Shown here: in pieces, positions 19,933-28,525 of the stretch
How positions within the stretch are numbered: position 1 is the stretch's first letter
Layout of the letters: every line of letters starts with the position of its first letter
Assembly (NCBI RefSeq): GCF_002028545.1
Contig: NZ_MWPQ01000004.1
Coordinates: 44,465 to 108,464, forward strand
DNA length: 64,000 nucleotides
Reading direction: 5' to 3'
Origin: Nitrobacter vulgaris
GTDB taxonomy: Bacteria > Pseudomonadota > Alphaproteobacteria > Rhizobiales > Xanthobacteraceae
The notes under the pieces: generated by a model
The model's database searches: none
Told to the model about the DNA's origin: nothing
Seen by the model: only the letters and a program-made list of their open reading frames with translations
Made by a program: the position numbers and the translations under genes

Positions 19933-21399
19933 TCAGATCTCGACCTTGACTTCCGACGCATCGAGCGCGGCTGCGAGCCGCTTCTCCTCGTTATAGTACC
20001 GCGCGCGTTCCCAAAATCGCGGCCGGCCGATTCCCGTCGAACGGTGCCGGCCGATCACGTTGCCGTTGGCATCCTCGCCAAGCAGGTCGTAAACGAAGAT
20101 ATCCTGGGTGATGATGGTTTCGCCCTCCATCCCCATCAACTCGGTAATGTGAGTGATGCGTCGCGAGCCGTCGCGCAGCCGTGCGGCCTGGATGATGATA
20201 TCGATCGAGGCGCAGATCATCTCGCGGATTGTACGCGAAGGCAGCGCAAAGCCGCCCATTGTGATCATCGACTCGCAGCGAGATAGCGCTTCGCGCGGAT
20301 TGTTCGCGTGCAGCGTGCCCATCGAGCCGTCATGGCCTGTGTTCATTGCCTGTAGCAGGTCAAACGCTTCCGGTCCGCGAACCTCGCCGACGATGATGCG
20401 TTCGGGGCGCATGCGCAGGCAGTTGCGGACCAGGTCGCGCATCATGACCTGACCCTCGCCCTCGATGTTCGGCGGGCGGGTTTCGAGCCGAACGACGTGC
20501 GGTTGCTGCAACTGAAGCTCGGCCGCGTCCTCGCAGGTGATGATGCGTTCGTCGTGGTCGATATAGTTGGTGAGGCAGTTTAGCAGCGTGGTCTTGCCGG
20601 AGCCGGTGCCACCCGAGATCAGCACATTGGCACGGCACCGACCGATGATTTGAAGGATCGTGCTGCCTTCCTGGGTGATGGCGCCGAACTTCACCAAATG
20701 GTCGAGGGTCAGCTTGTCCTTCTTGAACTTGCGGATCGTCAGCGCGGGTCCGTCAATCGCGAGTGGCGGGACGATGGCGTTGACGCGGGATCCGTCGGCA
20801 AGACGCGCATCGCATATCGGCGAGGATTCGTCGACCCGCCGGCCAACCTGGCTGACGATGCGCTGACAGATGTTCAATAGTTGCTGGTTGTCGCGAAACC
20901 GGATTCCGGTTCGCTGGATTTTTCCTGCGACTTCGATGAAGACCGTGCCGGCGCCATTGACCATGATGTCTGCGATATCGTCGCGGGACAGGAGCGGCTC
21001 GAGCGGGCCATAACCGAGAACGTCGTTGCAGATGTCGTCAAGCAGTTCTTCCTGCTCGGCAATAGACATCACGATATTCTTGATCGCGATGATCTCGTTG
21101 ACGATGTCGCGAATTTCCTCGCGCGCGGATTCGCCGTCGAGCTTGGCGAGCTGAGCGAGATCGATGGCCTCGATCAGCGCGCCGAAAATGGTGGCCTTGA
21201 CCTGGTAATAGGTGTCTGACCGGCGGGTATCGATGGTCGGCGTTTGGGTCGCCGGGCGTGTTGGCGCGAGCTGCGGTGAGGAGACTTTGGGCGGAGCGAT
21301 TTCCGTGGACGTTTGCGCAAGCGGGGCGGGCGGTGTGATCTCCGTCAGGCCCGCCAGCTTCCGGGCGTTATCCTCTGGTCCGCTACGCTTGCCAAACAC
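19933..21399 (-). CDS. cpaF: Tad pilus assembly/retraction ATPase CpaF (TadA)
   Basis: Secretion ATPase of the GspE/VirB11 family that powers Flp pilin polymerisation. The 488-aa protein has a Pro/Thr-rich N-terminal region (20-60), then the N-domain, then the ATPase core: Walker A GGTGSGKT at 263-270, the Asp box, Walker [18 protein letters not shown] and the His box [12 protein letters not shown]. The start is GTG at 21399 (MFGKRSG) with GGAG 8 nt upstream. It is 21 bp downstream of cpaE. Confidence 0.96.
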   Translation of the reverse strand: MFGKRSGPEDNARKLAGLTEITPPAPLAQTSTEIAPPKVSSPQLAPTRPATQTPTIDTRRSDTYYQVKATIFGALIEAIDLAQLAKLDGESAREEIRDIVNEIIAIKNIVMSIAEQEELLDDICNDVLGYGPLEPLLSRDDIADIMVNGAGTVFIEVAGKIQRTGIRFRDNQQLLNICQRIVSQVGRRVDESSPICDARLADGSRVNAIVPPLAIDGPALTIRKFKKDKLTLDHLVKFGAITQEGSTILQIIGRCRANVLISGGTGSGKTTLLNCLTNYIDHDERIITCEDAAELQLQQPHVVRLETRPPNIEGEGQVMMRDLVRNCLRMRPERIIVGEVRGPEAFDLLQAMNTGHDGSMGTLHANNPREALSRCESMITMGGFALPSRTIREMICASIDIIIQAARLRDGSRRITHITELMGMEGETIITQDIFVYDLLGEDANGNVIGRHRSTGIGRPRFWERARYYNEEKRLAAALDASEVKVEI

Positions 21400-21420
21400 G
21401 ACGGTACTCCACGCAATGAC

Positions 21421-22686
21421 TTATTTTGCCCGCAACTTCTCGATGAATGGCGGCAGGAACGATTTTCTCGGCTTTTTCGCTTCGCCGCGGCCGGTGAGGC
21501 GTTGGGCGATCTGCAGGAACATTTCGGTAGTGCGATGGCTCGGCGCGATTTCCGCGATCATCTGGCCGTTGTTCGCGGCCGACCCGAACATCTGTGGGTC
21601 GAACGGAATGCTGACGATCGGCTGGCTTTCAATGGCCTTGGCGAATTCACTGGCGTTGATTTCCGGCCGCTTTGGAACCCCGACCTGGTTGAGGCAATAC
21701 AGCGGAGGTCGATCGTTCGGCCGCGCGGCCTTGAGCAGGTCGAACAGGTTTTTTGTGTTGCGAAGGCTGGCGAGATCAGGTGTCGCGACGATGAGGATAT
21801 CGTCTGCTCCGATCAGGGCTCGCCTGGTCCAGCCCGACCATTGATGTGGAATATCGAGCACGATGCAGGGCATCGTCGCCCGCAGCGTATCAAGGGTCGA
21901 ATCGAATGCTTCCGTCCCGAAGTCATAGACGCGGTCCAGCGTCGCCGGCGCGGCGAGCAGACTCAGATGATCGGTGCATTTCGACAACAGGCGATCGACG
22001 AAAGCGGTGTCGATACGGTCCGGCGAAAAGACGGCATCGGCGATTCCTTGAGATGGATCCTGATTAAAGTCCAGCCCAGCGGTACCGAAAGCGAGGTCGA
22101 GGTCGGCAACAACGGAATCGAGCGCCAGATCGCGTGCAATAGCCCAGGCGACATTATGGGCGATCGCCGAGGCGCCGACGCCGCCTTTGGCACCGGCAAT
22201 TGCGATGACCCGGCCGACCGCCTTCGCTTCCGGGGCTGAAAACAAGCCGCAAACGGAGCGTACGATGTCGATGGGAGCGGTGGGCGCGATGACATAATCG
22301 CTGACGCCGCGCTTGACCAACTCGCGATACAGCGTCACGTCGTTGACGCGGCCGATCACGATAACGCGCGTGCCTGCGTCGCACACGGTCGCAAGGTGGT
22401 CGAGTGCTGCCAGAATGTCGCCGCGCTCTTCGGTCTCGAGAATGATGACGTTCGGTGTCGGCGCCGACCGATAGGCTTCCACCGCAGCGGCCATGCCGCC
22501 CATCTGGATCTTGAGGTGAGCCTTGGCCAGCCGGCGATCCTCGCCGGCGGCTTGAACGGCCGTCGCTGTTTCCATCGTCTCGCAAAAGACCTGCACCGAT
22601 ACACGCGGCGCCGGTGCAATATGATCCTCCGCGCCCGGCGAAGGGGATGCGGTCGAGTCTGCGTCCTGGCGAGCGTAACTGATCAT
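21421..22686 (-). CDS. cpaE: Tad pilus localisation protein CpaE (TadZ)
   Basis: MinD-like protein that places the Tad machinery at the cell pole. I start at ATG 22686 (MISYARQDAD; 421 aa), which overlaps the cpaD stop as ATGA; a longer open frame runs to 22869 but lies within cpaD. Residues ~35-150 look like a receiver-type domain (VIILETEERGDILAALDHLA). The ATPase-like domain has a deviant Walker A, GAKGGVGAS, in which the second Lys expected in KGGxGK is Ala, as in other CpaE proteins, so tight ATP hydrolysis is doubtful. Confidence 0.93.
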   Translation of the reverse strand: MISYARQDADSTASPSPGAEDHIAPAPRVSVQVFCETMETATAVQAAGEDRRLAKAHLKIQMGGMAAAVEAYRSAPTPNVIILETEERGDILAALDHLATVCDAGTRVIVIGRVNDVTLYRELVKRGVSDYVIAPTAPIDIVRSVCGLFSAPEAKAVGRVIAIAGAKGGVGASAIAHNVAWAIARDLALDSVVADLDLAFGTAGLDFNQDPSQGIADAVFSPDRIDTAFVDRLLSKCTDHLSLLAAPATLDRVYDFGTEAFDSTLDTLRATMPCIVLDIPHQWSGWTRRALIGADDILIVATPDLASLRNTKNLFDLLKAARPNDRPPLYCLNQVGVPKRPEINASEFAKAIESQPIVSIPFDPQMFGSAANNGQMIAEIAPSHRTTEMFLQIAQRLTGRGEAKKPRKSFLPPFIEKLRAK

Positions 22687-23420
22687 TTGCCTGTGTCGCT
22701 GAGTTTGGCTTTTTCGGCTTCGGGATAGTCCGTCGCGGTGGTCATGCCCTTGCGATACTTTTCGAAACCTTCGGTGCGGCGAGCCGTGTAGGGCGGGGTT
22801 TCGGGCCGCGGCTGGACGAGGTCCGATGGATTGTCGATCATCGATGCAAGGTTGCGCTGAGTGGCGCACCCCAAATTCCAGTAAGGCTTGTTGTCGAGAT
22901 AGCCCCTGTTCTTGATCGAAGGGCCGAGATCGTCAGGCCAGACACCGCACGGGCCTGCCACGGCGCCGATTCGCGGATAGGTCAGGCGAATGGTTGCGAA
23001 CAGGCGCGGATCGGCGGGGTGGTATTGCCGGACGATGATTCCGCGCGGCGGCACCCCGGCTGCGTTCAATAGCGAACGCACCTCCTTGAATGAATCTGCC
23101 GCCGCCCGGGCATTGCTGGTGCCCGTGGGTACCTCAGCGATAATGGCGCCGGTTCCCTCGCGGAGCCAGACGCTCGCAAGCCCGATGACATCTGCGCGCT
23201 GCGGAGCCGTCAGGCCGCCTCGTGTGTTGCCGACGAAGATATTGACGGTTTGGTCGGTTTCCTGGATCGCGATAGGATGCCGCAAGCGATAATCGTCCGG
23301 AATGCTCGCGGTGGTGTCCACCCGACCCGTATGAGTGCAGGCGCCCAGCGCGGCGGTGAGGCCGGCGACGAGGACGGCCATGCGAAGGTTGCGGCGTTCG
23401 GCGGAATCTGCGGATGTCAT
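22683..23420 (-). CDS. cpaD: Pilus biogenesis lipoprotein CpaD
   Basis: Outer-membrane-associated lipoprotein thought to act with the CpaC secretin. The 245-aa product has a lipoprotein signal (MAVLVAGLTAALGAC, lipid-modified Cys at about residue 28) and the CpaD domain with RGIIVRQYHPADP and C-terminal CGVWPDDLG and NLGCATQRNLASMIDNPSDLV, a family signature. AAGGAA is 6 nt before the ATG. It overlaps cpaE by 4 bp and follows cpaC. Confidence 0.94.
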   Translation of the reverse strand: MTSADSAERRNLRMAVLVAGLTAALGACTHTGRVDTTASIPDDYRLRHPIAIQETDQTVNIFVGNTRGGLTAPQRADVIGLASVWLREGTGAIIAEVPTGTSNARAAADSFKEVRSLLNAAGVPPRGIIVRQYHPADPRLFATIRLTYPRIGAVAGPCGVWPDDLGPSIKNRGYLDNKPYWNLGCATQRNLASMIDNPSDLVQPRPETPPYTARRTEGFEKYRKGMTTATDYPEAEKAKLSDTGK

Positions 23421-23440
23421 CGTTTCGTTCCTTGCCCGCC

Positions 23441-24955
23441 TCAGTCGGTGATGAAGCCGTAGGTGCCGCGATAGGGACGCGCGGGTTCGGCACGACCCGG
23501 AGCGCCGTAGATGCGGTTGATGCTTCCCAGGAGGTCGGACTGCGGGTCAGATGCGTCGGCGAAACCGTCATCGGGCCGCGACAGATCCTTTTGTGCGACG
23601 GCGCGCACCACATAGGGAGTTACGAGGACCACCAGTTCGGTCTGTCCGTTGACATAGTCGCGGCTGCGGAACAGCGATCCGAGGACCGGCAGCTGGGTGA
23701 GACCGGGCAAGCCGTTGATGGCCTGCTTGGTCTGTTGCTGGATCAGGCCGGCCATGGCCATCGAGCCGCCGGACGGAATCTCCAGTGTCGTTTCCGCGCG
23801 CCGGGTTCTTATCGAGGGGACGGTGAGCGAGTTGCCGATCGTCTGGGTTATCGTCATCGAGTTCTCGCTCGACAGTTCCGAAACCTCGGTCATCACCCGC
23901 AGGCTGATCCGGCCTTCGGTCAGTACCACCGGCGTGAAATTCAGCGAGATGCCGAACTTCTTGAATCTGATCTGCGTCAGGCAGACCCGGGTTGCGGGAT
24001 CGCATGAATAGCCCGCTGGAATGGGAAACTCGCCTCCCGAGACGAACGTTGCCGACTCACCGGATATCGCGGTGAGGTTCGGCTCGGCGAGCGTCCGGAT
24101 CACACCTGCGCTTTCCATCGCCCGAAGCGTAGCCTGTACGCTCGGGACCACCCCAGGATAGCCGGCCTGCCCAGGCAGGAGATTTGTCAGGCCGGAGGAT
24201 CCGCTAAGAGCATTTCCAGTTACAAGCGGCCTACCGAGAGCGGTGAACGGATTCGAATTGCTGAAGTTCACGACCGCGGTGCCGTAGTTCATGTTGGCGG
24301 TGAGGTCGATGCCCATCTGCTTGATGATGGTGCGAGCGACTTCGGCGACCGTGACCTTGAGCATGACCTGGTCGCGACCCCGTACGGCGATATTATTGAC
24401 GACTTTTTGTGCGCCGTCGGCGAGGCGTGCGGCGAGATCGCCAGCCTGTTGCGCCTCGATCGGGCTCGACACCCATCCTGAGAGCATGACTCCGTCACCC
24501 AAGCCATCGACCTTGATAGCGGCATTCGGCAAAAGCTGCTTGAGCGCGGCGCGCAAGCCGTTTAGGTCGCGCGTGACCGCGATATCGTAAGCCGAAATCT
24601 GCTGGCCGCTGCTGTCAAAGAATATGATGTTGGTTTGACCGACTGCCGCGCCGATGATGTAGGCGCGTTGCGCTGACCTCACCACGGCATTTGCGATCTT
24701 CGGGTCGGCGACCAGAACGTCCTTCACGTCGCGGGGCAAATCCACGACCACCGACTTACCGATACCGAGCGAGAGAGATTGCGCGGACATCTTTGCGCCG
24801 GCCGTTGCGGCGGACACGCGGTAATCGCTCGCGAACACTGGCGTCAACGCCGGGTTCAGCGTGAAAGCGCCAATTGCCGCGAAGGCGAATGACCGTGACA
24901 CAAAGGCCCGTACTGATGTGGGTTTTGTCGTCCATTCCATGACGGGCGTCCTCAT
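23441..24955 (-). CDS. cpaC: Tad pilus secretin CpaC (RcpA)
   Basis: Outer-membrane secretin channel through which the Flp pilus exits. The 504-aa protein has a signal peptide (cleavage after PVFA), an N-terminal pilus-assembly domain (LGIGKSVVVDLPRDVKDVLVADPKIANAVV), a BON-like domain (PNAAIKVDGLGDGVMLSGWV) and the secretin domain with the terminal VPVLGSLFRSRDY-type motif (here LPVLGSLFRSRDY). ATG 24955 overlaps the cpaB stop as TAATG; a second ATG at 24940 has GAGGA at a better distance and may be the real start. Confidence 0.95.
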   Translation of the reverse strand: MRTPVMEWTTKPTSVRAFVSRSFAFAAIGAFTLNPALTPVFASDYRVSAATAGAKMSAQSLSLGIGKSVVVDLPRDVKDVLVADPKIANAVVRSAQRAYIIGAAVGQTNIIFFDSSGQQISAYDIAVTRDLNGLRAALKQLLPNAAIKVDGLGDGVMLSGWVSSPIEAQQAGDLAARLADGAQKVVNNIAVRGRDQVMLKVTVAEVARTIIKQMGIDLTANMNYGTAVVNFSNSNPFTALGRPLVTGNALSGSSGLTNLLPGQAGYPGVVPSVQATLRAMESAGVIRTLAEPNLTAISGESATFVSGGEFPIPAGYSCDPATRVCLTQIRFKKFGISLNFTPVVLTEGRISLRVMTEVSELSSENSMTITQTIGNSLTVPSIRTRRAETTLEIPSGGSMAMAGLIQQQTKQAINGLPGLTQLPVLGSLFRSRDYVNGQTELVVLVTPYVVRAVAQKDLSRPDDGFADASDPQSDLLGSINRIYGAPGRAEPARPYRGTYGFITD

Positions 24956-25737
24956 TACCTCTGCACGGTGGTTTGAGACGGAACGCCGTAACGGACGACA
25001 TTGATGCTGTCGCGCCTCCGATCATCGGTGTCGCTTTCCGGGGCATTGGCGTCGGCGAGGCTGCGCAGCGCGAGCGACAGCGTTCCCATCTGGCGCGACC
25101 GCGCCAGCGTCTCCGCCTGCTCCGGTTTCAATTCGAGCGTCGCGGTCCTGCCGACCACGACCTTTTGTCCGTTCTTCTCCTCGATGGTCTGATCGACCGC
25201 GAGAACGCGTACGTTGCCGAGAATAGTCTCCGAGTTGACGGAATCCCCGCTCGGATGATCGGCGTCTTTCTCCCGCCTCGAGAGGATCACGTCGACGCGG
25301 TCATTGGGAAGAATGAAGCCGCCAGCGCCTGTCTCCGGCGAAATTTCGGTCGAAATCGCGCGCATCCCCGTTGGCAGGATCGCCGCCATAAACCCGGATC
25401 CCTTTGCGCTGACGAGCTTGGGTTCGCGAATGGGCTCTCCGGCGATGAAGGGCGAGCGGGCGATCGACCCCTCGAGTTGCGTGGTGGCGTCCGGACGTCG
25501 GTCGCGGCGAATGAAGCTGCTGCTGGCGCTATCCGCTGGCCAGGTCTGCCATGCCACGTCGCTTGCGGTGACCGCTTGGCCGAGCGGGATATCCGACTTC
25601 GCAACCAGGACGTCGACGGTCGGCAGCTGTACCGTCTGAGCGGGTTCGGGTTTCTTGTCGGATCCGCTCGCGAGGTAGGCGGCGAGGCCGCCAGCGCCGA
25701 CTGCGATGGTCAGAACGACAATGCGGGCGGTATTCAT
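24955..25737 (-). CDS. cpaB: Flp pilus assembly protein CpaB (RcpC)
   Basis: Periplasmic protein with a SAF domain thought to link secretin and peptidoglycan. The 260-aa protein has an N-terminal anchor (ARIVVLTIAVGAGGLAAYLAS), a SAF/AFP-III-like segment (DVLVAKSDIPLGQAVTASDVAWQTW), and the RcpC domain including LPNDRVDVILSRRE and TATLELKPEQAETLARS. It is 126 bp downstream of cpaA; that gap may carry an internal promoter. Confidence 0.93.
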   Translation of the reverse strand: MNTARIVVLTIAVGAGGLAAYLASGSDKKPEPAQTVQLPTVDVLVAKSDIPLGQAVTASDVAWQTWPADSASSSFIRRDRRPDATTQLEGSIARSPFIAGEPIREPKLVSAKGSGFMAAILPTGMRAISTEISPETGAGGFILPNDRVDVILSRREKDADHPSGDSVNSETILGNVRVLAVDQTIEEKNGQKVVVGRTATLELKPEQAETLARSRQMGTLSLALRSLADANAPESDTDDRRRDSINVVRYGVPSQTTVQR

Positions 25738-25863
25738 GCGCTTGATTTTCCACGTTACGGCGCGGCGCTTGCGTCGCCGTCACGGGAGTTGAACATTTAT
25801 TCGTCAAAGCATGGTTAATGAGGCGTATCTAAATCGCGTTAATGAGATGTTGCTTGTGCGCGA

Positions 25864-26388
25864 TCACTGGAAACCGAAGCGCGTCAGATCGACTGCACGT
25901 ATCCAGTCGGTTTCCGGATAAATCAGCAGAGCGGCAAAGGCGAGCGCGATGCCATACGGAATTCCTGTATTCTTGCCATGCAGTCGCAGTAGCCAGTCTT
26001 GACTGTAAAGCGATGCCGGCAATGGCCATTGCCGGAACTGGAGCAGCAATAGCGTCAGAACTCCGCCGAGCAGGGAAGCATAGACGAGATATTCCAGCGT
26101 ATGCCCGAAGCCGAACCAGAGGGCGGCCGCGGCGGCCACCTTGGCGTCGCCGCCGCCGATCCAACCCATCGCAAAACAGGAGAAGGCTACAACGAGAACC
26201 GCCAGCCCCGCTCCCGCATGGGATAGCATCTCGTGAAGTCCCATGCCGCTCAGGAGGGCCATCACGAGAAAGCCGGCTACCAAAAGCAGCGAGACTCGAT
26301 TCGAGATCGTCATGGTCAGCAGATCGCTCGCGGCCGCGAACGCCATCAAGGCGGGGAATAACAGCAATCGTGCGACATCGAGTGCCAT
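25864..26388 (-). CDS. cpaA: Prepilin peptidase CpaA (TadV, A24 family)
   Basis: Membrane aspartyl protease that cleaves the leader from Flp pilin and the TadE/TadG pseudopilins. 174 aa with about six hydrophobic segments. The two catalytic aspartates are Asp22 in ASDLLTMTISN and Asp81 in GGGDAK. IPYGIALAFAAL near the C-terminus is the family motif. It lacks the methylation domain of PilD, as Tad peptidases do. Confidence 0.93.
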   Translation of the reverse strand: MALDVARLLLFPALMAFAAASDLLTMTISNRVSLLLVAGFLVMALLSGMGLHEMLSHAGAGLAVLVVAFSCFAMGWIGGGDAKVAAAAALWFGFGHTLEYLVYASLLGGVLTLLLLQFRQWPLPASLYSQDWLLRLHGKNTGIPYGIALAFAALLIYPETDWIRAVDLTRFGFQ

Positions 26389-26477
26389 GGAATACCCGTC
26401 CCGATTTCCTCTACGGCGGATCCGTTATGGAGTCCGATCGTAGTCGTCCGATGTGAACATTCTGGAAACGAGAAAGG

Positions 26478-26615
26478 TCATGGCCATACAGCGATAATTC
26501 TGGCTGCGATGGCAATGACGGCGATGGTGAGTGCCATGCAAATGGTTTGGATCGCCCGTTTCGTTGGCTCATCATAGGGCGAAGAATGCGTCTTGGGCAC
26601 GGAATGTCTCGACAT
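26478..26615 (-). CDS. Possible 45-aa single-span membrane protein in the tad locus
   Basis: A short frame between flp and cpaA encodes 45 residues: a polar N-terminus (MSRHSVPKTHSSPYDEPTKR) and one hydrophobic segment (ICMALTIAVIAIAARIIAVW) ending at the stop. The layout (polar head, single membrane helix, stop) is protein-like and the gene would be collinear with the tad run. There is no strong Shine-Dalgarno, and I know no family for it. It could be a chance ORF, or a small accessory subunit. Confidence 0.35.
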   Translation of the reverse strand: MSRHSVPKTHSSPYDEPTKRAIQTICMALTIAVIAIAARIIAVWP

Positions 26616-26655
26616 GATCGCTGCACGAAAAAAAGAAGGGAAGTAGGAACAGAAA

Positions 26656-26688
26656 AGGTCCCGGCATGCCGGGACCTTTTCGATCGCA
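26656..26688 (-). terminator. Intrinsic terminator after flp
   Basis: A perfect inverted repeat GGTCCCGGCATGCCGGGACC is flanked by AAAA on one side and TTTT on the other, right after the flp stop. It would end or attenuate flp transcripts, allowing much more pilin mRNA than cpaA-tadC mRNA. The symmetry means it could also work on the plus strand. Confidence 0.85.
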
Positions 26689-26706
26689 AAAGCGGAAAGC
26701 TTTCGC

Positions 26707-26877
26707 TTACTTTTTGTTCAATTCGGTGTTCACGTTTGTGAACACGGTGTTCAGCGAAGTTCCGACCGTCTGGACCATCGTGATGATCGCGACGGCAATG
26801 CCGGCGGCGATCAGTCCATATTCGATGGCGGTCGCGCCGGACTCATCCTTCAGAAAACGCGAAAAAAGGGTCTTCAT
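26707..26877 (-). CDS. flp: Flp type IVb major pilin
   Basis: Structural subunit of the Tad pilus. The 56-aa precursor has a short positively charged leader (MKTLFSRFLKDESG), a cleavage site G14/A15, and the Flp motif ATAIEYGLIAAGIAV with Glu+5 and Tyr+6, then a hydrophobic helix and a polar Asn/Thr/Lys tail. ATG 26877 has GGAG 7 nt upstream; a Met four codons earlier is in frame but less likely. It is the first gene of the minus-strand tad run and is followed by a strong terminator, consistent with high expression of pilin alone. Confidence 0.95.
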   Translation of the reverse strand: MKTLFSRFLKDESGATAIEYGLIAAGIAVAIITMVQTVGTSLNTVFTNVNTELNKK

Positions 26878-26889
26878 AACTGGCTCCAT

Positions 26890-27259
26890 GTGTTCACGTG
26901 GCTGTCGAACTACCTGGTCCTAACGGCGTTCTCAGCACCGTGACCATGTCGTCACCGTAAGCGGGGAGAATTGCAGCGCAGTTAATTCGATTGAAGAAAC
27001 ACGGCCATAAGGGGCTATGTGTGTCTCAGAGTGAATTTATATTTAAGGGAGATTTATAAAAATGCGTTCGACATGAAACTGCGCTGGAGTATGTTCGCGG
27101 CGGCGGCTTCTGCAGATCGCCCTCCGTCCGAAAGCGAGGCGCCGGCACGTTTCCCTGGTACGCGTTTGCAGTTCATTCATCAATTAACGGCAAATTTCAC
27201 GTCGTGGCCGGCAGTGTTGGCATTGTCCTTTTCGGTCCCTGTGCGTTCCGGAGTAGAGT
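26890..27259. promoter_or_regulatory. Divergent intergenic region between flp and the plus-strand tad genes
   Basis: This 370-bp gap separates flp (minus) from the CpaC-N-like gene (plus) and must contain both promoters. The part around 27010-27065 is AT-rich (GAATTTATATTTAAGGGAG...). I see no convincing paired -35/-10 boxes, nor a clean operator palindrome. A plus-strand frame at 27073-27270 overlaps the next gene's start and has no family resemblance. Confidence 0.45.
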
Positions 27260-27751
27260 ATGTGGTTTAAGTCCCTGCGCAGCCCTTCGCCTGCTTCGGT
27301 CATCGGCATGTCGCTCGCAGCGGCAATTTTGCTTGGTCCGGTGGCGGCTCCCGCCGAAGTGACCAGTGAGCCGATTTCCGTCAATGTCGACCAGGCGAAG
27401 CTGGTCAGGCTGCCCGGGCATATCGCAACGATTGTGGTCGGTAACCCGCTAATTGCCGACGTTACCCTGCAGCCTGGCGGCCTCGTTGTCGTGACCGGTA
27501 AGGGTTATGGCGCAACCAACGTGATTGCGATGGACCGCGCTGGAAGCATTCTCGTCGATCGCATCATTCAGGTCGAAGGGCCGAGCGATCAGGTGGTGAC
27601 GGTCTATCGGGGCCTGGAGCGTGAATCATATAGCTGCATGCCGATTTGCCAGAAGCGGGTCACCCTCGGGGACAGCACCGCTTACTTCAAGGCAACAATG
27701 GACCAGGCCAGCAATCTGAGTTCGCAGGCCGGCGGTACCTCCACAAAATAA
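27260..27751 (+). CDS. Stand-alone pilus-assembly N-terminal domain protein (CpaC N-domain-like)
   Basis: 163-aa exported protein with a signal peptide (cleavage after APAE region, residue ~31) and a domain matching the N-domain of CpaC-type secretins: ISVNVDQAKLVRLPGHIATIVVGNPLIADVTLQ and GKGYGATNVIAMDRAG. It lacks any secretin barrel. A Cys pair (SCMPICQK) near residue 128 may form a disulfide. GGAG lies just before the ATG. It sits divergently from flp and upstream of tadE; it may help gate or stabilise the secretin, an inference from domain and position. Confidence 0.85.
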   Translation: MWFKSLRSPSPASVIGMSLAAAILLGPVAAPAEVTSEPISVNVDQAKLVRLPGHIATIVVGNPLIADVTLQPGGLVVVTGKGYGATNVIAMDRAGSILVDRIIQVEGPSDQVVTVYRGLERESYSCMPICQKRVTLGDSTAYFKATMDQASNLSSQAGGTSTK

Positions 27752-27931
27752 GAGCGCCGATTGATGACTGGCTTCCAGCTCTGCTGGCAGCATTCCTTCA
27801 CGAATTCTGAATCGGTTAATATCTGGTATACGGCGAGGGGCATTCTGCTCCTATCTGACGAAACACTTCAACAATCAGTTTCGGCTAGTCCTTGACGGTA
27901 GATAAATCCCGCCGTGTGCAAGGATTTCACG

Positions 27932-28498
27932 ATGTCGCCGTTTCTCCGCCTCAGGTCCACAATCGCAAGCGCGGCTCGTTTTCGCGGCAACCAGCGCGGG
28001 TCCGCGGCGGTGGAATTTGCTCTCGTCGCACCGCTGTTCTTCGCGCTCCTGTTCGCGATCATCGAGACAGGATTGGTGTTTTTTGCGAGCCAGAGCCTTG
28101 AGACCGCCTTGCAGGACTCCGCGCGCGCGATCATGACCGGTCAGGCACAGATCAGCAATCTCACAAAACAGAGCTTCAAGGCCAACATCGTCTGCAAGTA
28201 CGCCAGTGTTCTGTTCGACTGTGAGAACGGCATCTTTGTCGATGTCCAGAGCTACCCGTCCGGATTCGGGAGCGTGACGATCTCCGATCCGATCTCGGGA
28301 GGAAACTTCGTCGATAACACCCAATACAATCCCGGTGGCCCGGGCGATATCGTCGTTGTAAGGCTGTTCTATCAGTGGCCGCTGTATGTCACCGGACTGG
28401 GTTACAATCTTGCAAACCTCAGCGGCAGCAAGCGGCTGCTGTCGGCGACGGCCGCCTTCAAGAACGAGCCCTATCCGGCCCCGACACCATCATCCTGA
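27932..28498 (+). CDS. tadE: TadE-like pseudopilin
   Basis: Minor pseudopilin of the Tad system. Start at ATG 27932 (AAGGA 7 nt upstream; the frame opens at GTG 27914) gives 188 aa. After a basic leader comes the TadE motif RGSAAVEFALVAPLFFALLFAIIETG, where the peptidase CpaA would cut. The remainder is a periplasmic domain with two Cys (CKYASVLFDC) and the C-terminal proline-rich end. It is followed by the tadG-like gene 27 bp on. Confidence 0.9.
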   Translation: MSPFLRLRSTIASAARFRGNQRGSAAVEFALVAPLFFALLFAIIETGLVFFASQSLETALQDSARAIMTGQAQISNLTKQSFKANIVCKYASVLFDCENGIFVDVQSYPSGFGSVTISDPISGGNFVDNTQYNPGGPGDIVVVRLFYQWPLYVTGLGYNLANLSGSKRLLSATAAFKNEPYPAPTPSS

Positions 28499-28525
28499 TG
28501 ATCGGTGTGCTGGAAACGGCAGTGT

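Noticed and set aside
27073..27270. Possible 65-aa leader peptide before the CpaC-N-like gene
   Set aside because: Overlaps the next start codon by ten bases, no ribosome site of its own, no known relatives.
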